Assembly (NCBI GenBank): GCA_003993805.1
Contig: RSEF01000014.1
Coordinates: 5,866,019-5,930,018 of the forward strand
Source of the DNA: Himantopus leucocephalus
Taxonomy: Eukaryota > Chordata > Aves > Charadriiformes > Recurvirostridae
Direction of reading: 5' to 3'
DNA: 64,000 nucleotides
In this document: positions 1 through 11,822 of the stretch, piece by piece
How positions within the stretch are numbered: position 1 is the first letter of the stretch
How the letters are laid out: every line of letters begins with the position of its first letter
The notes under the pieces: model-generated
What the model saw: the letters and a program-made list of their open reading frames with translations, nothing else
Told to the model about the DNA's origin: nothing
Databases searched by the model: none
Program-made: the position numbers and the translations under genes

Positions 1-3000
1 CATTGCTTCTAACAAGTTCACAGTCACCAAATAACTCACGATGGGGAATCTCCCACCAAAAGAAATGCTGTACCTTTTTCACGTTGGTTCCTCTCATACA
101 GAACAGCTTTGGAGTGGAAGCTAAATAAAGCCCACTGGAGACGGGAGCCATCCTTCACCAGCAAGAGTAATGGACTGGACTGTGATCGTACAGCAATGTA
201 CATCAGAAATAACCCACTGGTCTCACCGGAGTTACAGCTGTGAAGAACTGACCTGAGAGGAGGAGTGAGTCAGCCACTTTGGGCCTTTGCCAGAATCTCA
301 GAAAAACTCACACCATCTCCCAAGCCTGCTACGGCTCCCCGGACCTGCTCTGCCCACTGCACATCGGAGTCCCAGGGCGGGGTAAATTTAGCATAGCTGT
401 CTCAGCACAACTTCCCTGCTCCCGCTGCAGCATGAGCTGGGTGTCACACAGCCGCAGTGATGCTCTGACTGTCCCAGACCCAAGAACCGGTGTACATTCA
501 GAAAACCCTGAGGCTTTTCCAGCTTATGCTGGTGACCAGGTGGACCTTGAGAGCGTGAAGGTGGAACAATTCCTCTGGTTGTGCATCTACTTACAGCAGC
601 TCATGTGCTCTCCCCACTTAAACTTTTCTCCCGGGTGAGTACGAGGAGGATGGGACTCGGACAGACTCCCTGCCAGTGCCTGGGGAGCGCACACCCCTGC
701 GTGCTCCCAGCGGAGCTGCATCCTTGACCCCCTGTGTGCTGGCTGGCACCCAAACAAAGGGCACTTTGCTTTCTTCCAGTGTGTATCCTGACATGCCTGA
801 TGTGTCTCAGCTGCCATGGTTTGACCTAAAGGCCTGTTTTGAGGACATAGCTGCTTCCCCCCACCCCACCTTGTGCTTGCCCAGCAGATAGGTGGGTCTG
901 CAGATGGGGTCTGCTCATTTCACAAAGATAAAACAAAATTAGGGCTTGTCGCAGTCAAACAGGGGCTGGATTGGTGCTATGGGGATGGACTGTCCGGGTG
1001 CTGCTTGTATTAGTTGAGCTGGGAGCTCATCCCAGCTCACCGTTAGCGGGGATCACTGGCACCAGTGAAATTGTTTCCAGCTGGTTCCACTCAGAGGTGC
1101 TGGTTGGACTGCCCTTGAAAAGCACTGGATAAAACCCCATTTCATTGCCACTTACTGCTTCTGCCCCTCACATATTTTGACTGATGGGATGGAGGCGGGA
1201 AGGCCTTGGGGTACGGGAGGCGCCCCGAGCCCTTACAGCTGCCCTGTGCTGCGCACGCTCCCTCCCCCTCCCAGGGACCCTGCTGCCACCGCAGCCCAGC
1301 GGGGTCTGTGTGACCATTTATAATGCCTGATATAAACCCAAACAATACCAAAACCTGCCTCTCTGCATCTCTCTTGCCGTCAGGAGAGAGTAACAGGATC
1401 ATCATTTGCTAACTTGTATAGGACAAAAAAAAGGTGTCCACCCTTCTCTGGGACATTTTCTTACAAATCTCTAACCCAGCAACAAAACTCCCCAAATCCT
1501 GCGTGCCACCGGTCTGGGGGACCTCTGAGCTGGCTTTGCCGCTCCCTCTGCTGGTGACTGCTCCATCCCTGTGCCACCACTGCTCCGGCACCGCGGTTTC
1601 GGCGAGGACACGAGCTATTTCTGGCACCGCGGTCCCGGTCCTCGGCATATCTCCGGCCTGGCGTTCGCTGATGTCAGCGCATTGACGCGGCTGTGAATCC
1701 GGAATGAGATAAGAGGCCAACACTGCACACAGTCAAAGACAATACGCAGAGGATGCCAAGTGCTCTTCAGATTCTTTGAAAATAAAATCACAAAACAAAT
1801 AAAAAACATCTGGGAATTGATGTTTGTTGTTTGTAATTACTTTTATGAGAGTGAAAACCTTTCTTCTTCCCCTATTCTTCCCTCTCAATCAAAGAATGAA
1901 ACATTTCAACTATTCCAAGTGTCCTTTGGAGGATTTTAAATAGAGAATGTGTGCATTTTTATGCCTGAGAATGTTCACTGATGTCTGTTTTCATAAACAG
2001 ATATGTGCCAAATTCTTTATCTTCCATCCTTGTTATTGGAAGCCTCTTAGATTGAGTGCTCCGGAAATGTAGTGGCTGAAATAAAAAGATAATTTAGTAC
2101 AGAAGAATTTGTCTGATACGATGTTCACTCGCTCCAGAACAATGAAACACCATTTTGGCATTAGTGTGACTGAAAAATCTGTCTTTCAGATATCTTTACT
2201 TTTGGTTTGTGCAGAAGCGCAGCCAAGTAGCAGGCTGGGAAACGCAGGGCTGAATGTGCTCCTGCAGGGATCCTGCTTAAAAACAGGACCATACCAAGTG
2301 AATTTGACCCCATCTCATTAGAAGGAGAGTCACTAAGTGGAGATGTACTGCACAACGAAGTGGGTTTTTAGGGAGAAATCAGCGCTGTGGATCCCTAATT
2401 CATTGCCAAAAATTATGCACAAGGTTTTGAAGTGATACTGAGCACCGACTAATTCAAGTCTTTGAGAAGTTAAGAGAAGCCAGGACCTAGCAGGGATGGC
2501 AGCTGGCGTGTAAAGCAGCTGTCTACCACTGCCTGCACCCAGCCCTTCTCTCCCCCGAGCGGTGATCCAGGATTGGTTGAAGCAATGTTGGGATTTCCTC
2601 CGTGTCCGTGTTTTGTGTGGTGGTCTCACCCTCTTGATCAATAGAGGCCCCATCAACCCTGGGGAGAAATAATTAGAACCAGACTGAAAGCGAAGCCCCA
2701 ACCAAGCAGATTTGGTAGTTGAGGAAACCTGGTGGTCTGAGCAGGTCGGTGGGGCTGCGTTTCACGTCGTTGTAACTCTGGCGGGTCTAAGGGGTTTGTC
2801 ACTGACCCCACTGAGGAGGGAGGCAGATAAAACAGTATGAAGAGCAGGGGCTGCTAAGGCAGTCAGTCCTCTATCCTTCTACCTACACACTGCCAGGTTT
2901 GCGTAACGATATTGCTTCCCTGGTGCTCTATACCCAGGTGCAACAGGCTAATAAAGGGCTTTTTAGATGACAAAGCTTTCTCAGTCCCATCAGCTGATTG

Positions 3001-4337
3001 CCATCTGGGGGAAGTCTCTGACAAAGGCTTTAAATTTGCCACTGTTTGCCTCTTCCCAGCTGCACAGGCTTGCAGAGGGGGAAGGCAGGAAGGAAAGGCT
3101 CCGAGAAAAGCACTCTCGGGGCCCAGATCGGGGGCTAGCGTCAGGGAGGAGATAAAGATATTAGAAAATACAATAGGAGGGAGTTTGTCTTTCCGAGCAA
3201 GATGATTTACTCTCAGCCTAGGCGATGCTTTGCAGGTAGCTGTCACAAAGCAGACGCGCCCGGGATCAGGTTGCAGTAAGAATTAGAATTTGAGCTCGTT
3301 TTGCAACAAGGGGCTTGGTGACCCAGTGTTATGTGTTTAAAAATAAGCTTTGCTACGTTTTGTACTTCCAACCAGGAAATCCTTAGGATTTCTGCCCTAT
3401 GGTTTCAAGAGGGGATCAGCAGGGAGGCAGGGAGAGAAGTGGTCCTGGGTCTGAATGCTCTCCAGCAGTCTGCTCTAATGTTTTGACAAGATAAGAGTAA
3501 AAACCCAAACCACTCTCTGAGCTGTTATTTATTTTGGGCAGCTTTTTAGAAGGAATCTCCACAACTAGTCATGGAAAATCAGGCAGGCAGGGGCTTTGAG
3601 AGGTTGTTAAACTCTGTCAGGATCAGTTGCAAACTTTTTCTCTCTAGTAATAATGCCTCACCTCTCTGTGCAGTGACTCATCTGGAAAGACTCGGGCAAT
3701 CTACTGGAAGTACAATCGCTGCCCTCTCATCACCGCTGACCACGTCTGTCTTTCTGCTTCCACTGTGTGTTCACAGCGCAGAGCAACTTCAAGAAACGAA
3801 AGCTGACAATAGCTGGGGTTTAGCGCAGAGGTGGAGGTTAGAAGGTGAAATAGCTGCATCTCAGTTTTACTCCCAGTTTTTGAAACCAGCAGGCTTTTTG
3901 TGCAATAAATCACACAGCAATCGCTAAGCCTTTCTTTGGACAGGTGATGTATTGAGGAAGGGGAAGAAAATGAAGGGGTCATTGCTTGGGCTGGAGCATG
4001 AAAGAAGCTAGAGAAATGCTGATTAGTAGCTGAGACCACAACGACGATACCTGCGTACAGATGAATGGAAAACTCCGTGGGCTAATGAGCTGCTCAGCAG
4101 CCCTGGCCCCTCATTTAAGACAAGGGGCTGGCTCGTCTGCTCGACCTGGGCTGTGCTGCAGACTGTAGAGTGGTTCAGCATGGAGCCTGTTCGCTCATTA
4201 AGGCTTGGGGCAACCTACGATAGATCACAAGCCCCAGCCAGACCTAACCACAGGCTACGCGGCCAGGCCATGAGCTGCAAGATGAGAGCACTAGGCTGGA
4301 GGCAAAACCACGGCCTTCCCTCCCTCCCCTCTGCTCC

Positions 4338-4450
4338 CTGCTTCTATGTGTCTTGGTTTCCTCATCTACACAAGGGTGTTATGATCCTTCCTTCTCTTTA
4401 TGGTTTGTTTGGACCCCTGTGGATGCAAAGTGCTTTAGAAGACCCAGGCA
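4338..4450 (+). repeat. Possible MIR (CORE-SINE) relic
   Basis: The stretch reads CTTGGTTTCCTCATCTACA followed some 50-60 bp later by ATGCAAAGTGCTTTAGAA. These resemble the two best-conserved blocks of the 3' half of a MIR SINE (the TTTCCTCATCTGTAAAATG and GTAAAGCGCTTAGAA regions), in the right order and roughly the right spacing. MIR relics are known at low copy in birds. The match is by memory of the consensus and is diverged. Confidence 0.4.
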
Positions 4451-6378
4451 ACCTTACAACGGTGCAGAGAAAGTCGGAGATTTGGCCAGCTATGTTCACA
4501 TAGCTTGAAGGAACGACATGATGGATTGCATCCAGCTTTGGCAAGACGGTCTTGAACAGACTGCAGAACTGGAGGGCCGGCAAATTTGGGCATCAGGCTA
4601 ATTTCTGTCACCCTTTCCTGAGACAGCAGTGATGTACAATAGCACAGCTGCCAAATAAAGCTGATACTATCAGCTTGCAATTCTTCAACCTCCAGAGCAG
4701 ATCTTTCCTTTCAGAAAATAATCCCTCTGCAGCACGCCTTTAGTGTCCGCAGCTGGTACCTGCCACCATGCATGTGAGATCAGGGCTGAGAGGTGTACTT
4801 TCCTGTCTGAGCTGGCTCCAGATGGAGATGGTGTGAGTTAAAATGGCTTTATAAAGCTCTCTTTAAATGCAATAAAAGAAACAACCCTCTGCTTTCCAGT
4901 TGAGACTTTTTTCCAGCTGCAATCGGAAGCTGCCTGGTCCCTGAGAGCTGCTTCTTCCCAGCCAGAACTGGGAGTTACTTCTTCTCTCCTCTTGTTTGTT
5001 TCTGTTGTTTTGGGGTTTTTTTTCTCATACTCTTCAGAAAAAAGCTGAATTTGCCCTTCGTGTTCCTCAGTCCTGCCAGCAAACACCTGTGACTCCTGAG
5101 CATTTAAGGAGTTTCACAGTCCATGTTGTTGAATAAGCAGCCGCTTATCTAAGGGCTCAGAGATGTAAGGAAGAAAGTCTGACAGGGCCTGCACTTCCTA
5201 GCAGCTACTTCTGTGGCAACGTCTTGGGAAAACTGAGGCCTTGGGGAACGTGGGGAATTAGAGACACCATAGATGTGGAGCCAGGATCACTGAGCCGCAC
5301 CACAACACAGTTGCTTGAGACCGGTGGAGAGGAGAAGATCTTTGCTGTGGTGCAGCTCTGTTGTCCATCAGGAGATGCTCATGCGGGCACTAAAACAGGA
5401 GGAGAAAGGGACTTGCCGGTTAGACAGTTAACATCTGCCCTCCTCCTGTCTTTCTTCACCAGAGCTGCCCTCTAGCTGTGAGTAAGTAGCTAAACCTCCA
5501 GCATCAAAGAGGGGTTTTGGGGGGGTTGGTTGTTTGTTTTAGAGGAGTTGCCATGTCAAAAAAAGTAGGCATGGAGTCAGAAAGTGAGTGTAAGGCAGAA
5601 GCAACGTGTGTGACCTTCTCCTTTTTTTGTTCTTTCCTAGAAGTCTTTCCCACTGCATCGGCAACAAGTCCTTGCCCCTTTTTCACGCTGCCTCTCCTGT
5701 CTTGAGGCAGGACCTAGCGTCTGATATTCAAGTGTCCCTTGCCAAGGCTGGCAGAGACAGCGTCACTCAGTCCGATGTCTCCAGGCCGCTGCTCTGCTGA
5801 TGAGACGTGAGTGTCGCTGACGTGGGAGCCGTTTGCTCACCGGCCTGTGAGGGAATTGCCGGTGCTTGCTGCTGGGGCATGCGATGATTGCCAGCAGTGT
5901 CCGCGACACCAAGGAGCTCTCTCTGATCATGCATCGGCAGATGCTCCGCAGGAGATCTGCAGCGCTATGACACTGCCAGAGGGGACCTTGGTCCTGGGAG
6001 TCCTGGCACAGCTCAGGCACGAAGGATTACAAGCCCAATTTTCCTCTCATTGATCTGAGGACAAGCCAGAGCATTTCACCGAGCTCTGCAGATCCAACCC
6101 AAATGAAGAGAATCAGTGGGAAAAAGCCCACGTGGGACGCCACCACCTCTGTAAGCTTCACGTCCTGAAGGACACCTCTCTCAGGTGTCCCTCTCCAGTT
6201 CATGTAAGATTTAAGGGCAGCAGTTGCTGCTTTATACGCAGATTCTGCCTAGGACAGTCCCGATCCCATCCCGTAGTAATTGCTCTCTCTGGAAGCATTT
6301 CAGCCCAGCTCCTGTGCTGCACTCTGCCACAGCAAAAATATTGATCCTGACCTTTAGGTTGGGCAGCGAAACGCCTCC

Positions 6379-6406
6379 AGAGCTGCACCCCCAGAGCTGC
6401 ACCCCC
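6379..6406. repeat. 14-bp perfect tandem duplication
   Basis: The unit AGAGCTGCACCCCC occurs twice back to back, followed by a partial third copy (AGCTGC). Seen directly; probably a recent slippage duplication with no function implied. Confidence 0.9.
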
Positions 6407-8733
6407 AGCTGCCTCTGCTCCATCCCCTTCAAAGGCCTCCAAGTCTCCAAAGTATACCCCAGGCAAGAGCGCCAGTTGCCTCCCCAGTTTCAAACCCCAG
6501 GAAATAGGAAAGCTGTTTTAAATTTGGAAGAAGGGTTGGTTTGTTCCCTTTGATCACCTCAATACCAGCACGCAATGCTTCTCTGCAAGTTTGATGTGCC
6601 AAACCCCCTCCTGAGCTCCTAAGAGTTTAATTGACCATCATAATTGTCGGGTTTCATTTTCCTCCAGAGTTTTTCCTTAAGGGGCAGATGAGGGTCACAG
6701 ACTTGGAGGGCATCTCTCATTCTCCATAAAACTGTGCAGAACAGCTATAAACAGCCAGCCCTGGAGTTTTCCTCCCAGAGATGCTCTGTAGCTCCCCAGA
6801 CCTCTTCTGCTCTGAAGACCCCTTCACCCTTGGGAGTGTTTTGGCTGGAGGAGGCAGCAGATACAATCCTGAAGCCAGCAGCAATGCTGTGGATGTGTCA
6901 GGAGAGATTGGGCTCTCTCGGTGCAGATGGTAATGGAGTGAGATCAGCCGCTGGCTGAAGCTGAGGAGAACGTGTTCAGGAGTCAGGGCATAATCTCTGC
7001 CGCTGCCTGATTTTTTGTGGCATCTCTTCATTTATTTGTACTTGAACTATTTTTTGCCTGGGTTGTCTGTGGTCCTTTGTGCTCGCTGCTGTAGAACAAT
7101 GAAATTGTGGTGTGTTTCTGCTGCAGTGGCTATAGACGGAGTTTGCGGCCATATAAGTACAAAGTATTACCCGTATAAATCATTTCATCAGTTTTCCTCC
7201 ATGAAAAATGATCTGTCTCTATCAACCCCCAAAGAAGCACAAATAAAAAGAACAATTTCTTTCAAATGCAGTTCAACATTATCAGATGTATGACACAGAC
7301 ATCCCCACAGGCCTAATTTTGTCTGTGTTTGTGCCTCTTTTACTGAAGAGATGGCCGTAAGAGTAAAGTTTGTTGAACCCCTAAGTTATATCATGACAAC
7401 CAGAATTTGAGCCGACCCTCTTGTCCCAGTGGTGATAGATTTATTCCAGGCCAGAGGAAGTCTCACCATCTCCAGCCTTCCTGACTTGCAAACAAGACGG
7501 TGGCCATTTCCAAACCATATTTTCTGTTCTTTTTGGAGGGAGGAGGTACGTTTTGGGATCATTTTTTGTTCCCGTTGTGCTCTTTGCCATGAGAACAAGA
7601 TGGTTTCCAGTTAGTGTTCTTTATGGTCTGGAAAAACATTATAAACTTTTTAGCAGACTCATAAATGTCAACTTGGTGTCATCATGTGTTGTGGTTGGCT
7701 ACACAGTCACCTCTTCTTCATAAGTCCTTGAAACTATAAATAGAGGGAAGAGTTGGGAATGGCCAATTTGAACAATTCGAGAAAAGGCTGGAGAAAAGCT
7801 GTGACCTTCAGAGATCTCACCCAAAGGCGAGGATGGATCAGGGCTGACCTCTTACCCAGTGATTTCTCCTTGGTGGGAAGGACTGGCAAGGCGGGATCAT
7901 CTTTGCCTTTTGCATCAGGAATGTGGTCTGTCTTATGTCTGAGGAACAAAGGAGTGAATTGGGGGCAGCTGTAATTGCATTTTTGGAGCGAGTTTCTGTT
8001 CACATTTAACACTGTGACATTATGGTTCTTATGACATGAGTAATTAAAACAAAGTAAAAATAACATCTTTTAACCTGCTGTGGCCCAGTCAAGGACTCGG
8101 AGATATGTTGCACTCCAAGGAAGAGGGTGGAAAAGAGAAGAGGGTGCAAGGGACAAGTGGGTTGTTTTGAAAGACAGCTAAAGAAGAGGAGAAAAGAAAA
8201 CAAGAAAGCAGAGCAAAGAGAAAAGCCAGAGGCTATCCACAGGAATAATGGCGCTTTATTCATTCCAAATTTATCATAATTTCTAGACCCTGATTTACTC
8301 AGATCCTTTTTCTTTGGAATCCAGCTGCATTTCTGGTGCGTGAGGAAGGGACTACATGCTTTTATGTGTCTGTTTAGGCTTTTACCCTTTTCTGACTCAC
8401 TACATCACTCTCAGGGTCTGTCTTAGAAGCCTGGAGTCGGCAGGACTCAGGTTGAGCAAACATCTCTCAACTGGTAAAAGGAATCTCTGGAAATATCTTG
8501 TAAGTTGAATCATATCGCCCTGGTCTACCTACAAGGGACCTTCATTTTGTATTAGCCCTCAAAGAGAAATGGCAGTATTTTCCCAGTGCTGAAAAGAAGC
8601 AGTCCTCAGCCTGTGTCCTCCTGCCCGGTTGCCAGCCCTTGTTCGTACCTTCTGCCTGGCGATTTGCAGGGAATGAATAACTCAGTTGATCCGCACAGTG
8701 AGGGATGTCTCAGCAGGGCTTTCCTTGTTTGAT

Positions 8734-9217
8734 TTTATTGGCAAATATCGTAGCATTTTTATCCATCTCCTGGAAAGAACTGTCCCTTTCCACCCCTAAC
8801 ATCCACACCCGTTACATCCTTCACCACATGGCCAACTGAGGACTAGTGCTAATTCACATAGAACTCTTGGGCAAACACGATTTCTAGGGTAATATTCAGG
8901 TGTCCAGACTACTCGAGGCACACCTGATCTGTCAGACTGTCCAACAACACAGATGATAAGACCTACTAATCCCATTGTGCAGGAGGGCAGAAGGTCTTCA
9001 ATGATCTGGGCTATGGCTAGCAATGGGGTTGGGCGCTACCTTAGTGCTGTGGTATGCGATGGGAATGACCATCACTTCCACTACAAGGACACACGCGTAG
9101 CAATCTCCCTGGCCAGTGATGGCATGTAATGGGTGGAGAAGGGGAGGAGATGGTCTCCAGGTGGATCAGTACCTTAAGGGGAAATGGTCTGCGAGACTGT
9201 CCCAACTCTGGTCTCTA
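8734..9217 (-). other. GRIFIN: Probable GRIFIN 3' UTR with AATAAA signal
   Basis: The first canonical AATAAA on the minus strand after the GRIFIN stop is at 8734-8739, giving a 3' UTR of about 0.5 kb. No coding potential is apparent. A second AATAAA at 8255-8260 could serve as an alternative end. There is no transcript evidence, so the boundary is inferred. Confidence 0.4.
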
Positions 9218-11706
9218 TTAAAGGCCTCGTTTGGTGATTTCCACTGAGGAAATGGCAATATCATTGAGAATCTGCAGTTTGGTGATGGATGAAAGCTGCT
9301 TCTGCCGGTGCTTGTACTGCAAGATTTTGTTTTCATCAATGAAAATGTGGAAATAGTCCTGGTCAGAGTAGATTTCAACCTGAAAGAGAGACTATGTTAG
9401 GTTCACCATATGGCCCCACATCCTCAGTGGCCCTTGCTGTCGTCATGTCAGTGAGTGCCTAGATCTGGGCACCTGCATCTACAACCCACTTCAAATCCTG
9501 CCAGGGCCAACAGACACACTGCTCACCCCCTCTTTGGGGAAAAGGAGGGAGTAATTGAGTTCTTTGCTTTGTGGTAGTAGAAACTGGTGATAATGCAAAA
9601 TCTAAATTGAACACAACTGCAGCATCCAGGGATTATTGCTGAGGCTCTGCATGTCCGTGCCTGAGTTGGGCGTAAATCAGCAGCAAACCAGGGTACAACA
9701 GAAACACTAACAGGAGACAGAGCCAGAGAGGGGCTGTTTCTGGGTATGGTGCTGGCAGGGAAGGCAGGGCTAGTTCCATGAGAAGGACCCCAATATTAGC
9801 TGGGTCACTCCTGTCCCACCCGAGAAGACCCATGGGGTGACATAGGGTTACCTGGAATGGCTCCTTTGCTTCAAAGGGAAAGGTATTATTAACCTCTTCC
9901 TTCCCCCAGCGGTTGGCGAGGAAGGAGTTGCAGACGATTCTGGAGCTGGAGAAGCGGGGGTTAAAGTGGAGAGCAATTTGGTCTCCAGGATCACAGAGCA
10001 AATTAATTTCAAACCTAAGACAGCGAGAGAAAGAAGTGACAGACAGCTGTGGAGCAATGCTGCCGGCTCTCGCGAGCCAGGAGAGCTGTGAGCAGAGCGT
10101 GTCCTTACATGCTCATACTGGAACTGGTCTCGCCCTTGACCACGACGCTCCAACCGGGACACATCCCCTCTGGGTACAGGGCCTCGAACTGCCGGCGAGG
10201 AGGTGATGGTGAAGCATGGCACGGTGGGAGAGGTGCGCAGCCCTGCTCATTCCTTACACTTCTCCATCTTTCTTACCCTCTCATCCTCTTGTCCTTTCTC
10301 CCCCCTTCCCACGCAGGCACACTCTCTGTCCCTGCACTTTTCTCACTCCTAAATAATCTCAGGGGATCTAAATTGATATGAAATGAAGTTACTACAGTAT
10401 CCAGTTGATGAGGTGGGATTTGCTGCCCCCGAGGTCTTTTGTAATGAGCTGTGTGGGATCAGGGAGCAAAAACACTACAGAACCTGTATGACTTCATTGT
10501 TGGTAGGACACAAAGACGCTCTGCTCCCTCTCCCTGCCTGGGCAACACAAAATCCAAAGCAGAAAACTTTGTGATGCTTTGAAGCAGGATGTGAAAGACA
10601 AGGACTGATCAAGGAATGGGTGTAAGGTGGCATCCAGCCCATCCTCATCCAGCGTTACATGGGTGACTCTTCCCACGAGCTCCTGCCTGATCCCCCATTC
10701 CACCTGCTCCCTTCACCTCCAAGGTTAAACTTGCATAAAACGAGCTGGAAAATGTTCCTTTTTGAATAATTCATAGTTTTATTAAATAGCTCATTTTAAT
10801 AAGAAGTGCTTGCCATTTCACCCCACTTTTTTTAGCACTTTAATGATCTTGCATTTCTGAGCATCCCCCTCTCTCAAACTTATTGCTCACACTGGGAAAA
10901 TCTCTCCAGCCTTGGCATCTCCACTGCCAGCTCCACGTTTGTGTTCCCTCCCCATAGCTCAGCACTTTCACTCCTCTGTTTCTTTCTCTACTATGGTTTC
11001 CATTTCCACTGCATTTTTTGGATACACACGATTTTGGGCAGGAGCTGAGACATGATGATGACCAACCTCATGCCCAGCTACTTTTGGTGAGCAGCTTTGG
11101 GAACCCATGCAAGGTCATTCAAAGGCTCTGAGCACCCCAGAGTTCCCCGCTGTGAAACACAGAGGGCTGGTGGAGCTGACAATACGGTTTCAAACAGCAA
11201 GTGGTGATGGCAGCCCCAGGTTTGCCTTGCCTTGACCCTTAGCTTGTCATCATTCCAACAACCCCAGCAAAAGACTCACTACCTGCACAGAAACCAGAAA
11301 CTCCCTCTTTGCTGCCGGCTGTCCCAGCGGAGACGGATAGCAAAGCACAGATCTCCTCTGCTAAAACACCAGTTGTATTTTGGTCTCAGCTTAAACCCTC
11401 CAAGCCAGAAGTGCTGCCATCAGGGCAGCGTAACTCCAGAGACAGCGTAACTCTCTGAGACAAAAAAAAATCTGTCCTATCACCTTTTCTGGAAAGCCAC
11501 GAAGCTCTCAGCTTTGCAATGGCCCGGATGGGACTGAAATAGAGGGGCAGCACCGCAAGTAGCATCCCCACATCTTTCAGGATTTCTACCTTTCTTGCCC
11601 TTATCTGTGCCACTCTCCTTTATCCACCGCTTGACCCCTCAACGTCACCCATCAGACAGACCAGGCTGTGCCGAGTCCTGTCCCCAGCGCTTACCCGCAA
11701 TGCCAT
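9218..11706 (-). CDS. GRIFIN: GRIFIN, lens galectin-related inter-fiber protein (four coding exons)
   Basis: Spliced CDS on the minus strand: exon 1 11695-11706 (Met-Ala-Leu-Arg), exon 2 10109-10188, exon 3 9852-10014, exon 4 9218-9379 including TAA. Introns are 1506, 94 and 472 bp; donors read GTAAGC, GTAAGG and GTAACC, and all acceptors end in AG. The joined frame gives 138 residues, one galectin carbohydrate-recognition domain filling the whole protein, with no signal peptide, as expected for a cytosolic galectin. Exon 3 carries the galectin core: HFNPRF (His47, Asn49, Arg51), VCN (Asn60), Trp67 and Glu70. The arginine usual two residues after that glutamate is Val72. The protein closely matches chicken GRIFIN as I remember it, including the exon 4 segment [17 protein letters not shown]. 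Known for the family: GRIFIN is abundant in lens fibre cells; mammalian forms have lost lactose binding, whereas the chicken form is reported to keep it. The start is chosen because the 12-bp exon 1 has a perfect donor and sits just below a TATA box. I see no frameshift or premature stop. Confidence 0.95.
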
Positions 11707-11822
11707 CCCGCTCGCCTGCCCCTGCGCCGCAGACCTGGCCGGGTGCACGGTCACAGGGGTCTATATAGGGGCCACCGGCCAGGAGCCCACATGTGCGGGG
11801 ATTAGCAGCGACAGCGTGCTGA
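11707..11822 (-). promoter_or_regulatory. GRIFIN: GRIFIN core promoter: TATA box, half-MARE and TAATCC site
   Basis: On the minus strand a TATA box (CTATATAG, 11761-11768) lies about 55 bp upstream of the GRIFIN ATG, which predicts a transcription start near 11735 and a 5' UTR of about 30 nt. About 50 bp further upstream is TCAGCA (11817-11822; TGCTGA on the plus strand), half of a Maf recognition element. Between them is a TAATCC motif (11799-11804), the core bound by OTX/PITX-type homeodomain proteins. Maf factors are known activators of avian crystallin genes, so this layout fits a lens-fibre promoter. The TATA box is seen directly; factor binding is inferred from motif cores only. Confidence 0.6.

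Larger units (their letters stand above)
1..8733. other. Intergenic sequence downstream of GRIFIN, no gene recognised
   Basis: No open frame here resembles a known protein family and none runs beyond about 130 residues. An AT-rich patch at about 1690-2110 includes a 7-bp inverted repeat (TCTGTTT at 1984-1990, AAACAGA at 1995-2001, 4-nt loop). A 14-bp unit is tandemly duplicated at 6379-6406. A MIR-like segment lies near 4338-4450. By the human gene order CHST12 would be expected further left, but no sulfotransferase coding sequence is visible, so at most its untranslated 3' end could reach in. Confidence 0.6.

Noticed and set aside
1..8733. CHST12 coding sequence (expected on the other side)
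   Set aside because: No long sulfotransferase-like frame is present; only short chance frames.
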